Shown: positions 17,906 through 27,221, numbered from the stretch's first letter. The stretch: DNA of 64,000 nt from an uncultured Bacilli bacterium (GCA_934099115.1 CAKOPK010000003.1:37876-101875), one strand, 5' to 3'. The notes: generated by a model from the letters alone, not told the origin. Numbers and translations are program-made.

Positions 17906-18844
17906 ATGCTAAAAAAAAGTGCTATAAGAAGAATTACAACAGCTTCCATCGCTTTAATTATCGCTTCTATTCTTTATTTTTTTCCCAGTAATGAAACAAT
18001 GATTACACCAAATAAAACCCATTATATAGATGTATTGAAAACTCCCATATATTTGTTAAATAAAGAAGAACTCGTCGTAAGAACAGATATTGCAATAGAA
18101 AATAATGATACTCTCAATAAGATTAAAGAATTAATCACAGCTTTAACAATAAATAGTGAGAAAAAAGAATATATATTAAAAAATTTTAAGCAAATTATTC
18201 CAGAGCAAACTAAAGTATTAGATATTTCTTTAACAGATGGTTTATTAAAAGTTAACTTTTCTAAAGAGTTTTTAACCATCGAAAAAGATAAAGAAGAAGC
18301 ATTAATAGAAGCATTAATCTATACTTTAACAGATATAGAAGAAGTAAAAGAAATAATGATTTTTATAGATGGTGAAAAATTAAATATTCTTCCTCAATCT
18401 AAAATAATTTTACCAAATACTTTAGATAGAAACTATGGAATTAATAAAATCTACGATTTAAATGATTTAAAGAATAGTTCTAAAACTACAGTCTATTTTC
18501 TAGGAAAAGAAGATGATGTAACTTATTATATACCAGTAACTAAAATCAATAATACTGAAAAAAATAAAATCGAAGTCATCATCGAAGAATTAAAAAGCTC
18601 TCCTATCTATGAAACCAATTTAATTAGTTATTTAGCATCCAGTGCTGAGCTGTTAAATTATCAAATCTTAGAAAATCAAGTAAACTTATCTTTTAACAAT
18701 TATATATTTGATGACTTAAATGAAAAAAATATTCTAGAAGAAGTAAAGTATTCTATTTCTCTTTCTTTAAAAGATTCTATTGGTGCAAAACAAGTAAATT
18801 TCATTGTAGACGAAGAAGTAATAGACACAATTGATGTTCCTTAA
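17906..18844 (+). CDS. gerM: GerM, spore cortex/germination protein with two GerMN domains
   Basis: 312 residues with an N-terminal membrane anchor (residues ~13-28) and two tandem GerMN domains: one around LLKVNFSKEFLTIEKDKEEA ... EALIYTLTDIEEVKEIMIFI and a second ending QVNLSFNNYIFDD ... IGAKQVNFIVDEE. GerM is a mother-cell protein needed for normal spore envelope and cortex. Its place just after gerE supports the assignment. The GerMN fold also occurs in other lipoproteins, so the name rests on context as well as sequence. Confidence 0.85.
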   Translation: MLKKSAIRRITTASIALIIASILYFFPSNETMITPNKTHYIDVLKTPIYLLNKEELVVRTDIAIENNDTLNKIKELITALTINSEKKEYILKNFKQIIPEQTKVLDISLTDGLLKVNFSKEFLTIEKDKEEALIEALIYTLTDIEEVKEIMIFIDGEKLNILPQSKIILPNTLDRNYGINKIYDLNDLKNSSKTTVYFLGKEDDVTYYIPVTKINNTEKNKIEVIIEELKSSPIYETNLISYLASSAELLNYQILENQVNLSFNNYIFDDLNEKNILEEVKYSISLSLKDSIGAKQVNFIVDEEVIDTIDVP

Positions 18845-18922
18845 AAATATATATTTAAGAATTAGAAAATGTAACTAATTTATTAAATAATTTATAAAAA
18901 AAGTGTTTGAAATAATAAAGCA

Positions 18923-18948
18923 AGAAAAAAAGCCTTATTTAAAGACTT
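18923..18948 (-). terminator. Terminator of tRNA-Arg
   Basis: Minus-strand hairpin AAGTCTT/AAGGCTT with G-U pairs, followed by seven T, after the tRNA. Confidence 0.7.
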
Positions 18949-18959
18949 TATTTACGAAA

Positions 18960-19036
18960 TGGTGACTCCGGAGTGATTCGAACACTCGACCGATCGCTTA
19001 GAAGGCGATTGCTCTATCCAGCTGAGCTACGGAGTC
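18960..19036 (-). tRNA. tRNA-Arg (anticodon TCT)
   Basis: A 77-base cloverleaf. Acceptor GACTCCG/CGGAGTC, anticodon stem ATCGC/GCGAT around loop CTTCTAA, CCA encoded. It is a single-tRNA unit. Confidence 0.96.
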
Positions 19037-19057
19037 ATAATTACTCGCTGTAATTTC

Positions 19058-19086
19058 ATTATAAACCATTTTTTCGGATTTTTCAA
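19058..19086 (-). promoter_or_regulatory. Sigma-A promoter of tRNA-Arg
   Basis: -35 TTGAAA (19081-19086) and -10 TATAAT (19058-19063) with a 17-base spacer. Confidence 0.8.
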
Positions 19087-19093
19087 GAGAAAA

Positions 19094-19552
19094 TTAACGA
19101 CTTTTACTTTTCTCTTTCTCACCCATAGTATTTCCCAATTCTTGTTCTTTTATAAGTCTAAAATCTATAATTTTACTTCTAATTTCATTTTCTAAAATTT
19201 TTAACTTTTTTAAACACTTTTCTCTTTTCTTTTTCGACAAAATCAAATTATATTTTGCAATTAAAATATTACGCAACCTAGCAATATCATCTAGTGCAAT
19301 CAAAAAACCAGTATCTGTTGGATTATCCTCATCATCTTGTAAAAAATTTAAATAAGTCTCTAATATTTTTTTATATTTCTTATCAAAATAATAAGTTATT
19401 AAAGAATCTATAATTTGAGGATTAACAATAATAATTTCTTTAACCTTATTATTCTTTAACTTATAATGAAAACCTTCAATTGGCGTTTCTAGTTCCATAA
19501 TTTCTAAATCTGATTTTAAATTCTTAATTGCAAAATTTAACACATGCTTCAC
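19094..19552 (-). CDS. Unknown helical protein downstream of trmD
   Basis: 152 residues, mostly helical and highly charged, with a basic C-terminal end (GEKEKSKSR). No membrane segment, signal or known motif. It starts one base after the trmD stop, so it is probably the last gene of the rimM-trmD unit. I do not recognise it and propose no function. Confidence 0.65.
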   Translation of the reverse strand: MKHVLNFAIKNLKSDLEIMELETPIEGFHYKLKNNKVKEIIIVNPQIIDSLITYYFDKKYKKILETYLNFLQDDEDNPTDTGFLIALDDIARLRNILIAKYNLILSKKKREKCLKKLKILENEIRSKIIDFRLIKEQELGNTMGEKEKSKSR

Positions 19553-20218
19553 CTACTTTAATAAATCTGGTCTTTTTTCTTTTGTTATTCTTATTTGCTC
19601 TTCTAATCGATATTGAGTTATCTTTTTATGATCCCCACTTAATAACACATCCGGTACTAAATAACCCCTAAAATCCCTCGGTTTCGTATAAACTGGATAA
19701 TCTAATAAATTATTCTTAAAAGACTCATTCTGAAAAGAATCTTTTGCTATAACCCCAGGAATAAATCTTGATAAAGTATCTAAAATAACCAAAGACGGAA
19801 GTTCTCCTCCAGTTAAAACATAATCTCCAATGCTTATTTCGCCATCTACAAAATTCTTAATTCTCTCATCAAAACCCTCGTAATGTCCACAAACAAGAAT
19901 TAAATGTTTTGTACTAAAAACTAAAGTAGAAGCAAAACTATCACTTAATAATGTCCCACCTGGAGACATCAGATAAACTTTGGAATCATCAGTCTTGACG
20001 GCTTCTATAGCTCTAACAACAGGTTCACACATCAAAACCATTCCAGAGCCTCCCCCATAAGGAGTATCATCTACTTGATTATTATTATATAATGTATAAT
20101 CTCTAATATTAATAATCTCTACTTCTATTAATTCTTTTTCTATAGCTCTTTTTATAATGCTTTCCTTTATATAACTTTCAATAATATTAGGAAATAAAGT
20201 TAAAATGGTAAATTTCAT
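19553..20218 (-). CDS. trmD: tRNA (guanine-N1)-methyltransferase
   Basis: Methylates G37 next to the anticodon of tRNAs reading CNN/UGG codons, preventing frameshifts. SPOUT-family knot motifs are visible: FTILTLFPNIIESY, DDTPYGGGSGMV, LVCGHYEGFDERI, and ISIGDYVLTGGELPSLVILD. Length (221) is normal. Its start overlaps the end of rimM by four bases. Confidence 0.96.
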   Translation of the reverse strand: MKFTILTLFPNIIESYIKESIIKRAIEKELIEVEIINIRDYTLYNNNQVDDTPYGGGSGMVLMCEPVVRAIEAVKTDDSKVYLMSPGGTLLSDSFASTLVFSTKHLILVCGHYEGFDERIKNFVDGEISIGDYVLTGGELPSLVILDTLSRFIPGVIAKDSFQNESFKNNLLDYPVYTKPRDFRGYLVPDVLLSGDHKKITQYRLEEQIRITKEKRPDLLK

Positions 20219-20697
20219 ATTATCAAATCCTCTATATTTACTACTTCTATTTGTTTTTTATCTAAATCTACATGTTTTATATAGTCCCCATGATAAGGTA
20301 TATAATACTTCTTATTAACTTCTAATAAAGTATTGCCATTATTATCATAAATATTACTAATAGTTCCATAAGATTTATGATTACAAACTACTTCTAAATA
20401 TAACAAGTCATCTAATATATACTCATCCTTTTTTAAATTTAAAACATCTCTATCTACATACACTTTTTCTCCCTTAAATTTTAAAACATCATTAATATTA
20501 CAAAATTGGTCTATAGTAATCATATCAAAATTTTTATGTTTGCGATAAGTCCTTATTTGATGTTTTTCTTTATTTTTACCTATATATATAAATGTATTTT
20601 CTCTAAAAACTTGTTCTTTTTTTTCTATATTGCTTAATATACGTAGTTCCCCTTTAATACCATGCGTATTTACAATCTTTCCTACATAAACATTCAC
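20215..20697 (-). CDS. rimM: 16S rRNA processing protein RimM
   Basis: 30S maturation factor that binds S19. The N-terminal beta-barrel begins VYVGKIVNTHGIKGELRI, the family hallmark, and the C-terminal PRC-barrel contains DDLLYLEVVCN ... GNTLLEV and YIPYHGDYIKHVDLDKK. 160 residues is slightly shorter than Bacillus RimM. It precedes trmD with a four-base overlap, as in most Firmicutes. rpsP, which normally starts this operon, is not here. Confidence 0.92.
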   Translation of the reverse strand: MNVYVGKIVNTHGIKGELRILSNIEKKEQVFRENTFIYIGKNKEKHQIRTYRKHKNFDMITIDQFCNINDVLKFKGEKVYVDRDVLNLKKDEYILDDLLYLEVVCNHKSYGTISNIYDNNGNTLLEVNKKYYIPYHGDYIKHVDLDKKQIEVVNIEDLII

Positions 20698-20698
20698 G

Positions 20699-21001
20699 CT
20701 ATCTTCCCCTTTTATCTGTTCTATCTAAATAATCAATTATATATACTATATCATCATTTACAATAATAGGAAGTATTTCTGGCTCCTGATAATTCATTTT
20801 TTCTAACTCATACTTTAACAATGCTAAATATAAAGAATGTTTTAAAGGTTTATTCTTTCTAACACCATTTATCGTTAAAAAGCAAAATATTTCTCCATTC
20901 ATAACTTCACTAGTTATTTCCGTTTTACCACTTACAAAATCACTAATAGCAGAACTTGCTAACTTATTAGTAACACTTCTTAATAAATTCATTGTTTTCA
21001 T
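20699..21001 (-). CDS. Unknown 100-residue protein upstream of rimM
   Basis: Small soluble protein starting MKTMNLLRSVTNKLASSAIS and ending in a charged tail. The ribosome site AGAAAGGA is well placed. It occupies the slot that in many Firmicutes holds the KH-domain protein between rpsP and rimM, but I see no KH GxxG motif. Function unknown. Confidence 0.65.
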   Translation of the reverse strand: MKTMNLLRSVTNKLASSAISDFVSGKTEITSEVMNGEIFCFLTINGVRKNKPLKHSLYLALLKYELEKMNYQEPEILPIIVNDDIVYIIDYLDRTDKRGR

Positions 21002-21015
21002 AATTTTTTCCTTTC

Positions 21016-21744
21016 TTATTTCTTACTTATCTCATAAAAAATAATACTTGCACTGACTCCAGCATTTAAGCTTTCACAGGAACTAGCAATAGGGATATTT
21101 ATCAAATAATCACACTTTTCTTTTAATGTAATGCTCATTCCTTGACCTTCATTTCCAATAATAACAGCATTCTTTTTAGAAAACGGAATATCATTTAAAG
21201 AAGTTCCCTTTACCACATCTGTTCCATAAATAGTATAACCTAGTTTTTTTAATTTGTCTATTTCTTTCCTTAAATCTCCTTTTATATAATTTAGAGAAAA
21301 TAACATACCTTCTGTAGCTCGAATAGTCTTTTCATTATATAAATCTACAGTATCAGGACTCATTAGAATAGTCTCAAATTGAAAAGCAACTGCACTACGA
21401 ATAATAGTTCCTAAATTTCCTGGGTCTTGAATATGATCTAAAATACAAACATTTCCGGCTACTTCCTTTTGTTCTAATTTCTCTACAATAGCCATAACAG
21501 GACTGATACTAACTTGACTAGATATTTTCTTTAAAATAGCCTCCGTAACTTGATAAAATGGTATCCCCGGTACTTCCCATGAATCATCTAAAGCTATAAT
21601 TGCTTTTATTTTTCCATGTATTTTTGCTAATTCTAAAAGATGATCTCCTTCAATTAAAAATTCATTTCTTAAATCTCTATATTTTTTTTCTTTTAATTTC
21701 ATCCATTCTTTTACCTTAAGATTATTTATCGATTCTATTTTCAT
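21016..21744 (-). CDS. SpoU/TrmH-family RNA 2'-O-methyltransferase
   Basis: Methylates a ribose in rRNA or tRNA; the substrate cannot be read from sequence. The N-terminal substrate-binding domain is followed by the SPOUT knot with motif 1 LDHIQDPGNLGTIIRSA, motif 2 AVIIGNEGQGMS and motif 3 INIPIASSCESLNAGVSASI, all complete. 242 residues. The end of the upstream DUF45 peptidase gene overlaps its start by four bases. Confidence 0.9.
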   Translation of the reverse strand: MKIESINNLKVKEWMKLKEKKYRDLRNEFLIEGDHLLELAKIHGKIKAIIALDDSWEVPGIPFYQVTEAILKKISSQVSISPVMAIVEKLEQKEVAGNVCILDHIQDPGNLGTIIRSAVAFQFETILMSPDTVDLYNEKTIRATEGMLFSLNYIKGDLRKEIDKLKKLGYTIYGTDVVKGTSLNDIPFSKKNAVIIGNEGQGMSITLKEKCDYLINIPIASSCESLNAGVSASIIFYEISKK

Positions 21745-22370
21745 TCTTTTAAATCCTTTCTTGCTTCTTTATAATTAGTATCATAAATACTCACCATTTT
21801 CCAAAATTCTTTACCATGATTATGATGAAAAAAATGACACATTTCATGAACAATAACATATCTTAAATCTTCTATTCTATATCGTATTAATTCACTATTT
21901 AAAGTAATTGTATTTAATTTATAATTACATACGCCCCATCTAGTCTTCATCTTTCTAATTTTTAAACAAAATTCTGGAGGGTGAATTATTTGTTTCAGCT
22001 TTTCTGATTCTTCTTTAAAAATTTCTAAAGTTTTCTTCTTTACATAAGCATCTAACATATCTTGATTTTTTACATAAATATATTCTCCATTTATTTCTAC
22101 TTCTGTTCTATTAATATCATAAACTACTATATATTTAACTCCCAAATACCAGAACTCATTATTTTTTTCTAACTTTTTTTCCTTTGCATCATACATTTTT
22201 ATTAAATCTTTTTCTTTTAATTGTATTAATTTCAATAATTCTTTATCACTTATTCTATATGGAACACTTATATTTAATACTTGATTATCATCAATGCGAA
22301 AATAAATATTCTTTATTTTTTTACGTATAACATGAACCATTACTGTTTTATCTTTTAATTGAATTTCCAT
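21741..22370 (-). CDS. YgjP-like (DUF45) metallopeptidase
   Basis: Zinc-peptidase-like protein of 209 residues. The C-terminal half carries KMKTRWGVCNYKLNTITLN and the zinc motif YVIVHEMCHFFHHNHGKEFW, in which HEMCH supplies two ligands. This is the hallmark of the DUF45/YgjP family, related to SprT. Substrate unknown. Coupled to the downstream methyltransferase by a four-base overlap. Confidence 0.87.
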   Translation of the reverse strand: MEIQLKDKTVMVHVIRKKIKNIYFRIDDNQVLNISVPYRISDKELLKLIQLKEKDLIKMYDAKEKKLEKNNEFWYLGVKYIVVYDINRTEVEINGEYIYVKNQDMLDAYVKKKTLEIFKEESEKLKQIIHPPEFCLKIRKMKTRWGVCNYKLNTITLNSELIRYRIEDLRYVIVHEMCHFFHHNHGKEFWKMVSIYDTNYKEARKDLKE

Positions 22371-22426
22371 AAAACCACCTATTAAATATTATATATTAGA
22401 AATCTTAAAGAAAAAAGAGTTTTATT

Positions 22427-22777
22427 TTAAATTAGCTCTTTTTCTATCCATTTCATAATTAAACCTACAATATAATCTACTTCTTTCTTTGTTAATGCTC
22501 TATCTTTAGGAATATGGTACCATTTATATAAACAGCCTCGACAACAAGTAGCAGTTCCATGTTCAGCAATAAAAACAGGATGTCCCTTATAAGGGGTTTG
22601 TTTCCCATCATGAATAGTAGGATAAATAGCAAGTCTTTTTTCTATAAAAGAATAAGCATGTTCTCTTATCTTATCTACTCCTACTCTTTTAATATAAGCC
22701 TTATCCGTATCTTTTAAATGAAATTTACTCCTAAAGTTTGATTTTTGTAATTTCTCTAGAATAAAATCATAATTCAT
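22427..22777 (-). CDS. DUF4186-family protein
   Basis: 116 residues matching the small DUF4186 family: FRSKFHLKDTDKAYI, the core HPVFIAEHGTATCCRGCLYK, and WHIPKDRALTKKE-like C-terminal part (here WYHIPKDRALTKKE). The clustered cysteines and histidines could bind a metal, but this is inference. It starts one base after the serS stop. Confidence 0.85.
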   Translation of the reverse strand: MNYDFILEKLQKSNFRSKFHLKDTDKAYIKRVGVDKIREHAYSFIEKRLAIYPTIHDGKQTPYKGHPVFIAEHGTATCCRGCLYKWYHIPKDRALTKKEVDYIVGLIMKWIEKELI

Positions 22778-22778
22778 A

Positions 22779-24068
22779 TTAATTCTTTTTAGGCTTTAAT
22801 ATTTCTACTCCACCCATATATGGCCTTAAAGCTTCTGGAACTTTTATACTTCCATCTTCTTGATAATTATTTTCTAAAAAAGCAATTAATCCTCTAGGTG
22901 TTGCAAGAACAGTATTATTTAATGTTGTCACATAATAATTTCCTTTTTCTCCCTTAGCACGTATTCCTAAACGTCTAGCTTGTGCTTCTCCCAAAATAGA
23001 ACAAGACCCAACTTCAAAATACTTTTGTTGTCTTGGACTCCAAGCTTCTACATCACATGATTTAACTTTTAAATCCGCTAAATCTCCACTACAACATTCT
23101 AAGGTACGAACTGGAATATCTAAACTTCTAAAGAATTCTACAGTATAACTCCACATCTTATTATACCAATCCATTCCCTCTTCTGATCTACATAATACTA
23201 CCATTTCTTGTTTTTCAAATTGATGAACACGATATAATCCTCTTTCCTCAATACCATGAGCACCTACTTCTTTTCTAAAACAAGGAGAATAACTAGTTAA
23301 TGTTATAGGAAGTTCACTTTCTTTAACAATTTGGTCTTTAAATTTTCCAATCATAGAATGTTCACTAGTACCAATTAAAAATAAATCTTCTCCTTCAATC
23401 TTATACATCATTGCATCCATTTCTGCAAAAGACATAACCCCTGTTACAACATCACTTCTAATCATAAACGGTGGGACACAATAAATAAAACCTTTATTAA
23501 TCATAAAATCTCTCGCATAACTTAACATAGCGCTATGAAGTCTAGCTATATCCCCCATTAAATAATAAAAGCCATTTCCACTGGTTCTCCCAGCACTATC
23601 TTTATCTAATCCGTTAAAATTCTCACAAATAAGTGCATGATAAGGAATTTCATAATTAGGAACCACTGGTTCTCCAAACTTTTCTATTTCTACATTTTCA
23701 CTATCATCTTTACCAATAGGAACAGAATCATCAATAATTTGAGGAATAATCATCATTTTTTCCTTAATTTCTTCCTCTAATTTAACTTCTTCTTGCTCTA
23801 AATTATTTATTTCTTCTGCATAATTAGCAACTTTATTTTTAGCTTCTTTAGCTTCTTCTATTCTCTTTTCTCTCATAAGTGCTCCAATTTCATCACTTAT
23901 TTTATTTTTTTCACTTCTTAATTTATCTGCCTTTGCTTTTCTATCACGATATTCTATATCTAATTGATAGACCTCATCTACTAAAGAAAGCTTTTCATCT
24001 TGAAATTTCTTTCTAATATTTTCTTTTACTAATTCTTTGTTTTCTCTTATTAATTTAATATCGATCAT
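22779..24068 (-). CDS. serS: Seryl-tRNA synthetase of an atypical (archaeal-like) type
   Basis: Charges tRNA-Ser with serine. The N-terminal two-helix tRNA-binding coiled coil (residues ~30-105) and class II core are complete, with motif 2 at SPCFRKEVGAHG and VHQFEKQEM. Three places differ from the common bacterial form: LIGTSEHSMIGKFKD instead of a TAEVP motif, SGDLADLKVKSCDVEAW, and a motif 3 reading LATPRGLIAFLENN instead of LAVGRT. From memory these look more like archaeal-type SerRS found sporadically in bacteria. A T-box leader lies upstream, so expression should respond to uncharged tRNA-Ser. Confidence 0.93.
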   Translation of the reverse strand: MIDIKLIRENKELVKENIRKKFQDEKLSLVDEVYQLDIEYRDRKAKADKLRSEKNKISDEIGALMREKRIEEAKEAKNKVANYAEEINNLEQEEVKLEEEIKEKMMIIPQIIDDSVPIGKDDSENVEIEKFGEPVVPNYEIPYHALICENFNGLDKDSAGRTSGNGFYYLMGDIARLHSAMLSYARDFMINKGFIYCVPPFMIRSDVVTGVMSFAEMDAMMYKIEGEDLFLIGTSEHSMIGKFKDQIVKESELPITLTSYSPCFRKEVGAHGIEERGLYRVHQFEKQEMVVLCRSEEGMDWYNKMWSYTVEFFRSLDIPVRTLECCSGDLADLKVKSCDVEAWSPRQQKYFEVGSCSILGEAQARRLGIRAKGEKGNYYVTTLNNTVLATPRGLIAFLENNYQEDGSIKVPEALRPYMGGVEILKPKKN

Positions 24069-24072
24069 AATT

Positions 24073-24295
24073 CTTCATCCTTTCTTTTAAAATAAAAAAA
24101 TACCCAAAACATCTAGGAGCAATGTCTTGCGGTACCATCCTTTATTTTACTTAATTATGATAACGGTTTTACCCGGGGAAGATTAATCCCACTAAAGAAG
24201 TAGATTTCATATATTCTTTTTATTCGTTCTCACCAACCACGAATTCTCTTCTTAAAAAGTAATATACTACTTATCTCCTTTTTTGCTTTCATATA
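24073..24295 (-). promoter_or_regulatory. T-box riboswitch of serS
   Basis: On the minus strand the leader contains the antiterminator core GGATGGTACCGC, near-identical to the universal T-box sequence. It is followed by the terminator hairpin CAAGACAT/ATGTTTTG and a run of seven T. The likely specifier is TCT (Ser) in the segment GAAATCTACTTC on the 3' side of stem I. A possible promoter (TTGCTC ... TATATT) overlaps the 3' end of the upstream gene. Confidence 0.9.
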
Positions 24296-24309
24296 TAATA
24301 TAACACAAA

Positions 24310-24909
24310 TTATACCCTTTGAGCAAGTTTTTTCTCTTCTTTTTCAAGTTCATATAGCAAATATGCTTCTTCTATTTTTCTTTCTTCTTTCCAAAATCTT
24401 AAATTAATATAAAAATCTATAAATTTAAGCATTTCTTTATCTATATAATCTTTAATCCTTCTATTTAAATAAACTGTCTTTTTATTTTTTAAATAAATAG
24501 ATATAAAAGAAGAGTTATCTTTTCTTAATATATTTAATAAATCTTTTTCTATAAAAGAATGAAATAATAAATAAATTCTATAAAATTCTTCTTTGCTAAC
24601 TGTAGAATAAATCTCTATTTCTTGCATAATTTTCTTTTGCTTTTCTCTTAAAGCTTTTACTCTCTTATTTCTTATTTCTTTTTCTTTTTTAACACTAGAA
24701 TAAATTGTTTTTAAATTTTGAGACATCAAGTCTCCAAAAGTAAAATAATCCATATAATCTAAACAAATATCAATATATTTATTTTCAATAGAATTACTAA
24801 AAGCTCTTTCCACCAATTCTCCTTCATACTTACTAATTAAATATAAATCTTCCCTCTCTAGTTTTAATTCTCTTCTAATGTTTTCTAAACAATCAAATAT
24901 ATCCCACAT
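24310..24909 (-). CDS. Unknown charged helical protein
   Basis: 199 residues, almost entirely helix-forming and rich in K, E and aromatic residues, with no membrane segment. The central part (KKEKEIRNKRVKALREKQKK) looks like a coiled coil. No family recognised. It sits between sufU and the serS T-box; the serS promoter appears to overlap its last codons. Function unknown. Confidence 0.6.
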   Translation of the reverse strand: MWDIFDCLENIRRELKLEREDLYLISKYEGELVERAFSNSIENKYIDICLDYMDYFTFGDLMSQNLKTIYSSVKKEKEIRNKRVKALREKQKKIMQEIEIYSTVSKEEFYRIYLLFHSFIEKDLLNILRKDNSSFISIYLKNKKTVYLNRRIKDYIDKEMLKFIDFYINLRFWKEERKIEEAYLLYELEKEEKKLAQRV

Positions 24910-24968
24910 AAAACCAGTCCTTTACGAGGCTTATTATAATCAAATAATATTCTTTTTGCAAGAAAAAA

Positions 24969-25391
24969 CTATTTATTTTCTAAAATAGCCTTTTCTAAAC
25001 CTCTAAATGGTAGAGTAGCACACGTTTTTCTATTACCTTGCTTATATATATCACTATAAGCATTTCCTTCTTTTAATAAATCACTTTGATATTCTTTTCC
25101 CTCAGTCATTTTATAAAATTCATGAATATACTCTAAAGCTTCTTCTTTTGTTTTTCCAATTAAATTATTAATCATAACAGATGTAGCTGATATCGAAATA
25201 GCACAAGCTTCTCCATCAAATGTAATGTCTGTTATCTTATTATCTTCAAATTTAATATAGATATCTATGTTATCAATACAAGAAGCATTATTTGTATTTA
25301 CTTTAACATAATCTTCATTAGTAACACGATAACGATTAGTGGGATGACTATAATTCTCCATAATAATTTCTCTTTTTAGTTCTGCATCCAT
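24969..25391 (-). CDS. sufU: SufU sulfur-transfer/scaffold protein
   Basis: Accepts sulfur from SufS for Fe-S cluster assembly. The three zinc/sulfur-binding cysteines are at NASCIDNIDIYI, FDGEACAISISATSVM and NRKTCATLPFRG, with the SufU-type sequences around them. 140 residues, normal size. Its start overlaps the sufS stop by one base. Last gene of sufCDSU. Confidence 0.93.
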   Translation of the reverse strand: MDAELKREIIMENYSHPTNRYRVTNEDYVKVNTNNASCIDNIDIYIKFEDNKITDITFDGEACAISISATSVMINNLIGKTKEEALEYIHEFYKMTEGKEYQSDLLKEGNAYSDIYKQGNRKTCATLPFRGLEKAILENK

Positions 25392-26587
25392 TATATCATC
25401 TCTTTCTCTATTTTATTATAATCACTTAATAATTCTACTAAATTATCTATTTCTTCATAAGTATTATAAAAATATAAACTTACTCTAACAGTATTAGTAA
25501 CTCCTACACTGGATTTTAATATCTTAGCACAATGGTTACCCGCTCTAACACAAATATTATATTTGTTTAAATAGTATGCGACATCTTGACTAAAAATATG
25601 ATTAACATTAAAAGCTACTATTCCACTATCACTTTCTAAATTAATGATATCTATATGTTTAATTGGTATTAACTTTTCAATTAAATACTTTCTTAATTCT
25701 TGTTCATATTTTTCTATTTTTTCCATGCCTACACTATTTAAATATTTAATAGCTTCTCCAAGGCCTATAACCCCAGCTATATTTTGGGTACCAGCTTCTA
25801 AACGAGTAGGAAGTTGTTTTAAAAATACTTCATCTGGATTATCAAAAGATTCATTCATACCGCCACCTAAATTAATTGGTTCTAAATTTTCTAATAATTC
25901 TTTTTTTCCATATAATACCCCAATACCTGTAGGTCCACACATTTTATGTCCAGAGAATGTTAAAAAATCAATATCTAAATCTCTTACATCAACTTTTTCA
26001 TGTGGAACCATTTGTGCTCCATCGACAACCATAAATATGTTATTTTCATGAGCTAACTTAGCTATTTCTTTAATTGGGCGTTTATCACCAATTACATTAG
26101 TAATCCCAGCTAGACTAATTACCTTTGTTTTAGAAGTAATTGCTTTTCTTACATTTTCTATGGTTACATAATGATAACTATCTAAAGGAATATAATTTAC
26201 TTTAATACCTAACTTTTTAACAAGTCTAAACCAAGGTAATACATTAGAAGCATGTTCACTAGTGGTAATTAATACTTCGTCCCCTTCTTCTAAAAGGTTA
26301 GCAAAAAAACCATTTACAATCATATTTAACCCTTCAGTAGCACCATTCGTAAATATAATCTCTTCTATATCTTCTGCATTTATAAATTCTCGAACTAATT
26401 CTCTAGCATTTTCATATTCTTGGTCTACACGAAAAGATAAATCATAATCCCCCCGATGAGCATTAGCAGAATAGTTAGTATAATAATCATTCATTTTATC
26501 AATAACACATTGAGGTTTTAAACTAGTTGCACTATTATCTAAATAAATAATATCATTCTTTAAAAGAGGAAAATCTTCTCTATTCAT
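25391..26587 (-). CDS. sufS: Cysteine desulfurase SufS
   Basis: PLP enzyme that removes sulfur from cysteine and passes it to SufU. Motifs: IIYLDNSATSLKPQ at the N-terminus, AHRGDYDLSFR, the PLP lysine in TFSGHKMCGPTGIGVLYG, and the catalytic cysteine loop RAGNHCAK. 398 residues. The ATG at 26587 is preceded by a perfect AAGGAGGTGA and overlaps the end of the short sufD. Confidence 0.96.
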   Translation of the reverse strand: MNREDFPLLKNDIIYLDNSATSLKPQCVIDKMNDYYTNYSANAHRGDYDLSFRVDQEYENARELVREFINAEDIEEIIFTNGATEGLNMIVNGFFANLLEEGDEVLITTSEHASNVLPWFRLVKKLGIKVNYIPLDSYHYVTIENVRKAITSKTKVISLAGITNVIGDKRPIKEIAKLAHENNIFMVVDGAQMVPHEKVDVRDLDIDFLTFSGHKMCGPTGIGVLYGKKELLENLEPINLGGGMNESFDNPDEVFLKQLPTRLEAGTQNIAGVIGLGEAIKYLNSVGMEKIEKYEQELRKYLIEKLIPIKHIDIINLESDSGIVAFNVNHIFSQDVAYYLNKYNICVRAGNHCAKILKSSVGVTNTVRVSLYFYNTYEEIDNLVELLSDYNKIEKEMI

Positions 26588-27221
26588 CACTATTCACCTC
26601 CTTGTTCCATATATTTTTTAATTCTTCACTTAAAATACTTTCCATAAATGCTTTTTTTATCAATTTACGAGCTAATTCTTCACTTAATCCTTTACTCATT
26701 AAATAAAACAATTCTTCTTCACTAATTGGTCCAATAGTAACAAAATGATTAGCCATCACTTCACTTGTATTAACAATCATATTAGGACTTATCTTAATAG
26801 TATCTTCATTTAAAATTAAGCCTTTTAAATCTTCAATTAATTCAGTATCAATAGTACCATCTTTAATAATTCCATCGCAAACTAAATTTAATTTACTTTC
26901 TTTTGTTTCATTAATACCTCTTATTTTTAAGAACGACTTACAATTATTGCCTAATAAAGAAACAGTAACATCTATTTTATTATCACCCGTATTTAATAAT
27001 AATTGGTTCCAGTAGAGTTTACTATTATGTGCTAAATTTATATTTATTTTTAAATCTTTTTTTAAAACATTTATCATATCAATCCTAAATACAACGTTTT
27101 CATCTATTGTAACAGTTATATTATTTTCATCTGTTATATAAGCATGAGCTTTTGTGTTTTCTGTTATTCTAGCATTATTTAAATTATCTAATTTACCCTC
27201 TACCACTAATAGTTTATTCAT
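26580..27221 (-). CDS. sufD: Very short SufD/SufB-like scaffold protein
   Basis: About 213 residues, half the usual length of SufD (over 400). It retains the C-terminal beta-helix and tail: IKISPNMIVNTSEVMANHFVT followed by IGPISEEELFYLMSKGLSEE, where SufB/SufD proteins have a conserved histidine (here ANH). The N-terminal domain and part of the beta-helix are missing. ATG at 27221 has GAGG just upstream and overlaps the sufC stop. No sufB is in the window, so this protein may be the only SufBD-type subunit at this locus. Confidence 0.8.
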   Translation of the reverse strand: MNKLLVVEGKLDNLNNARITENTKAHAYITDENNITVTIDENVVFRIDMINVLKKDLKININLAHNSKLYWNQLLLNTGDNKIDVTVSLLGNNCKSFLKIRGINETKESKLNLVCDGIIKDGTIDTELIEDLKGLILNEDTIKISPNMIVNTSEVMANHFVTIGPISEEELFYLMSKGLSEELARKLIKKAFMESILSEELKNIWNKEVNSDE

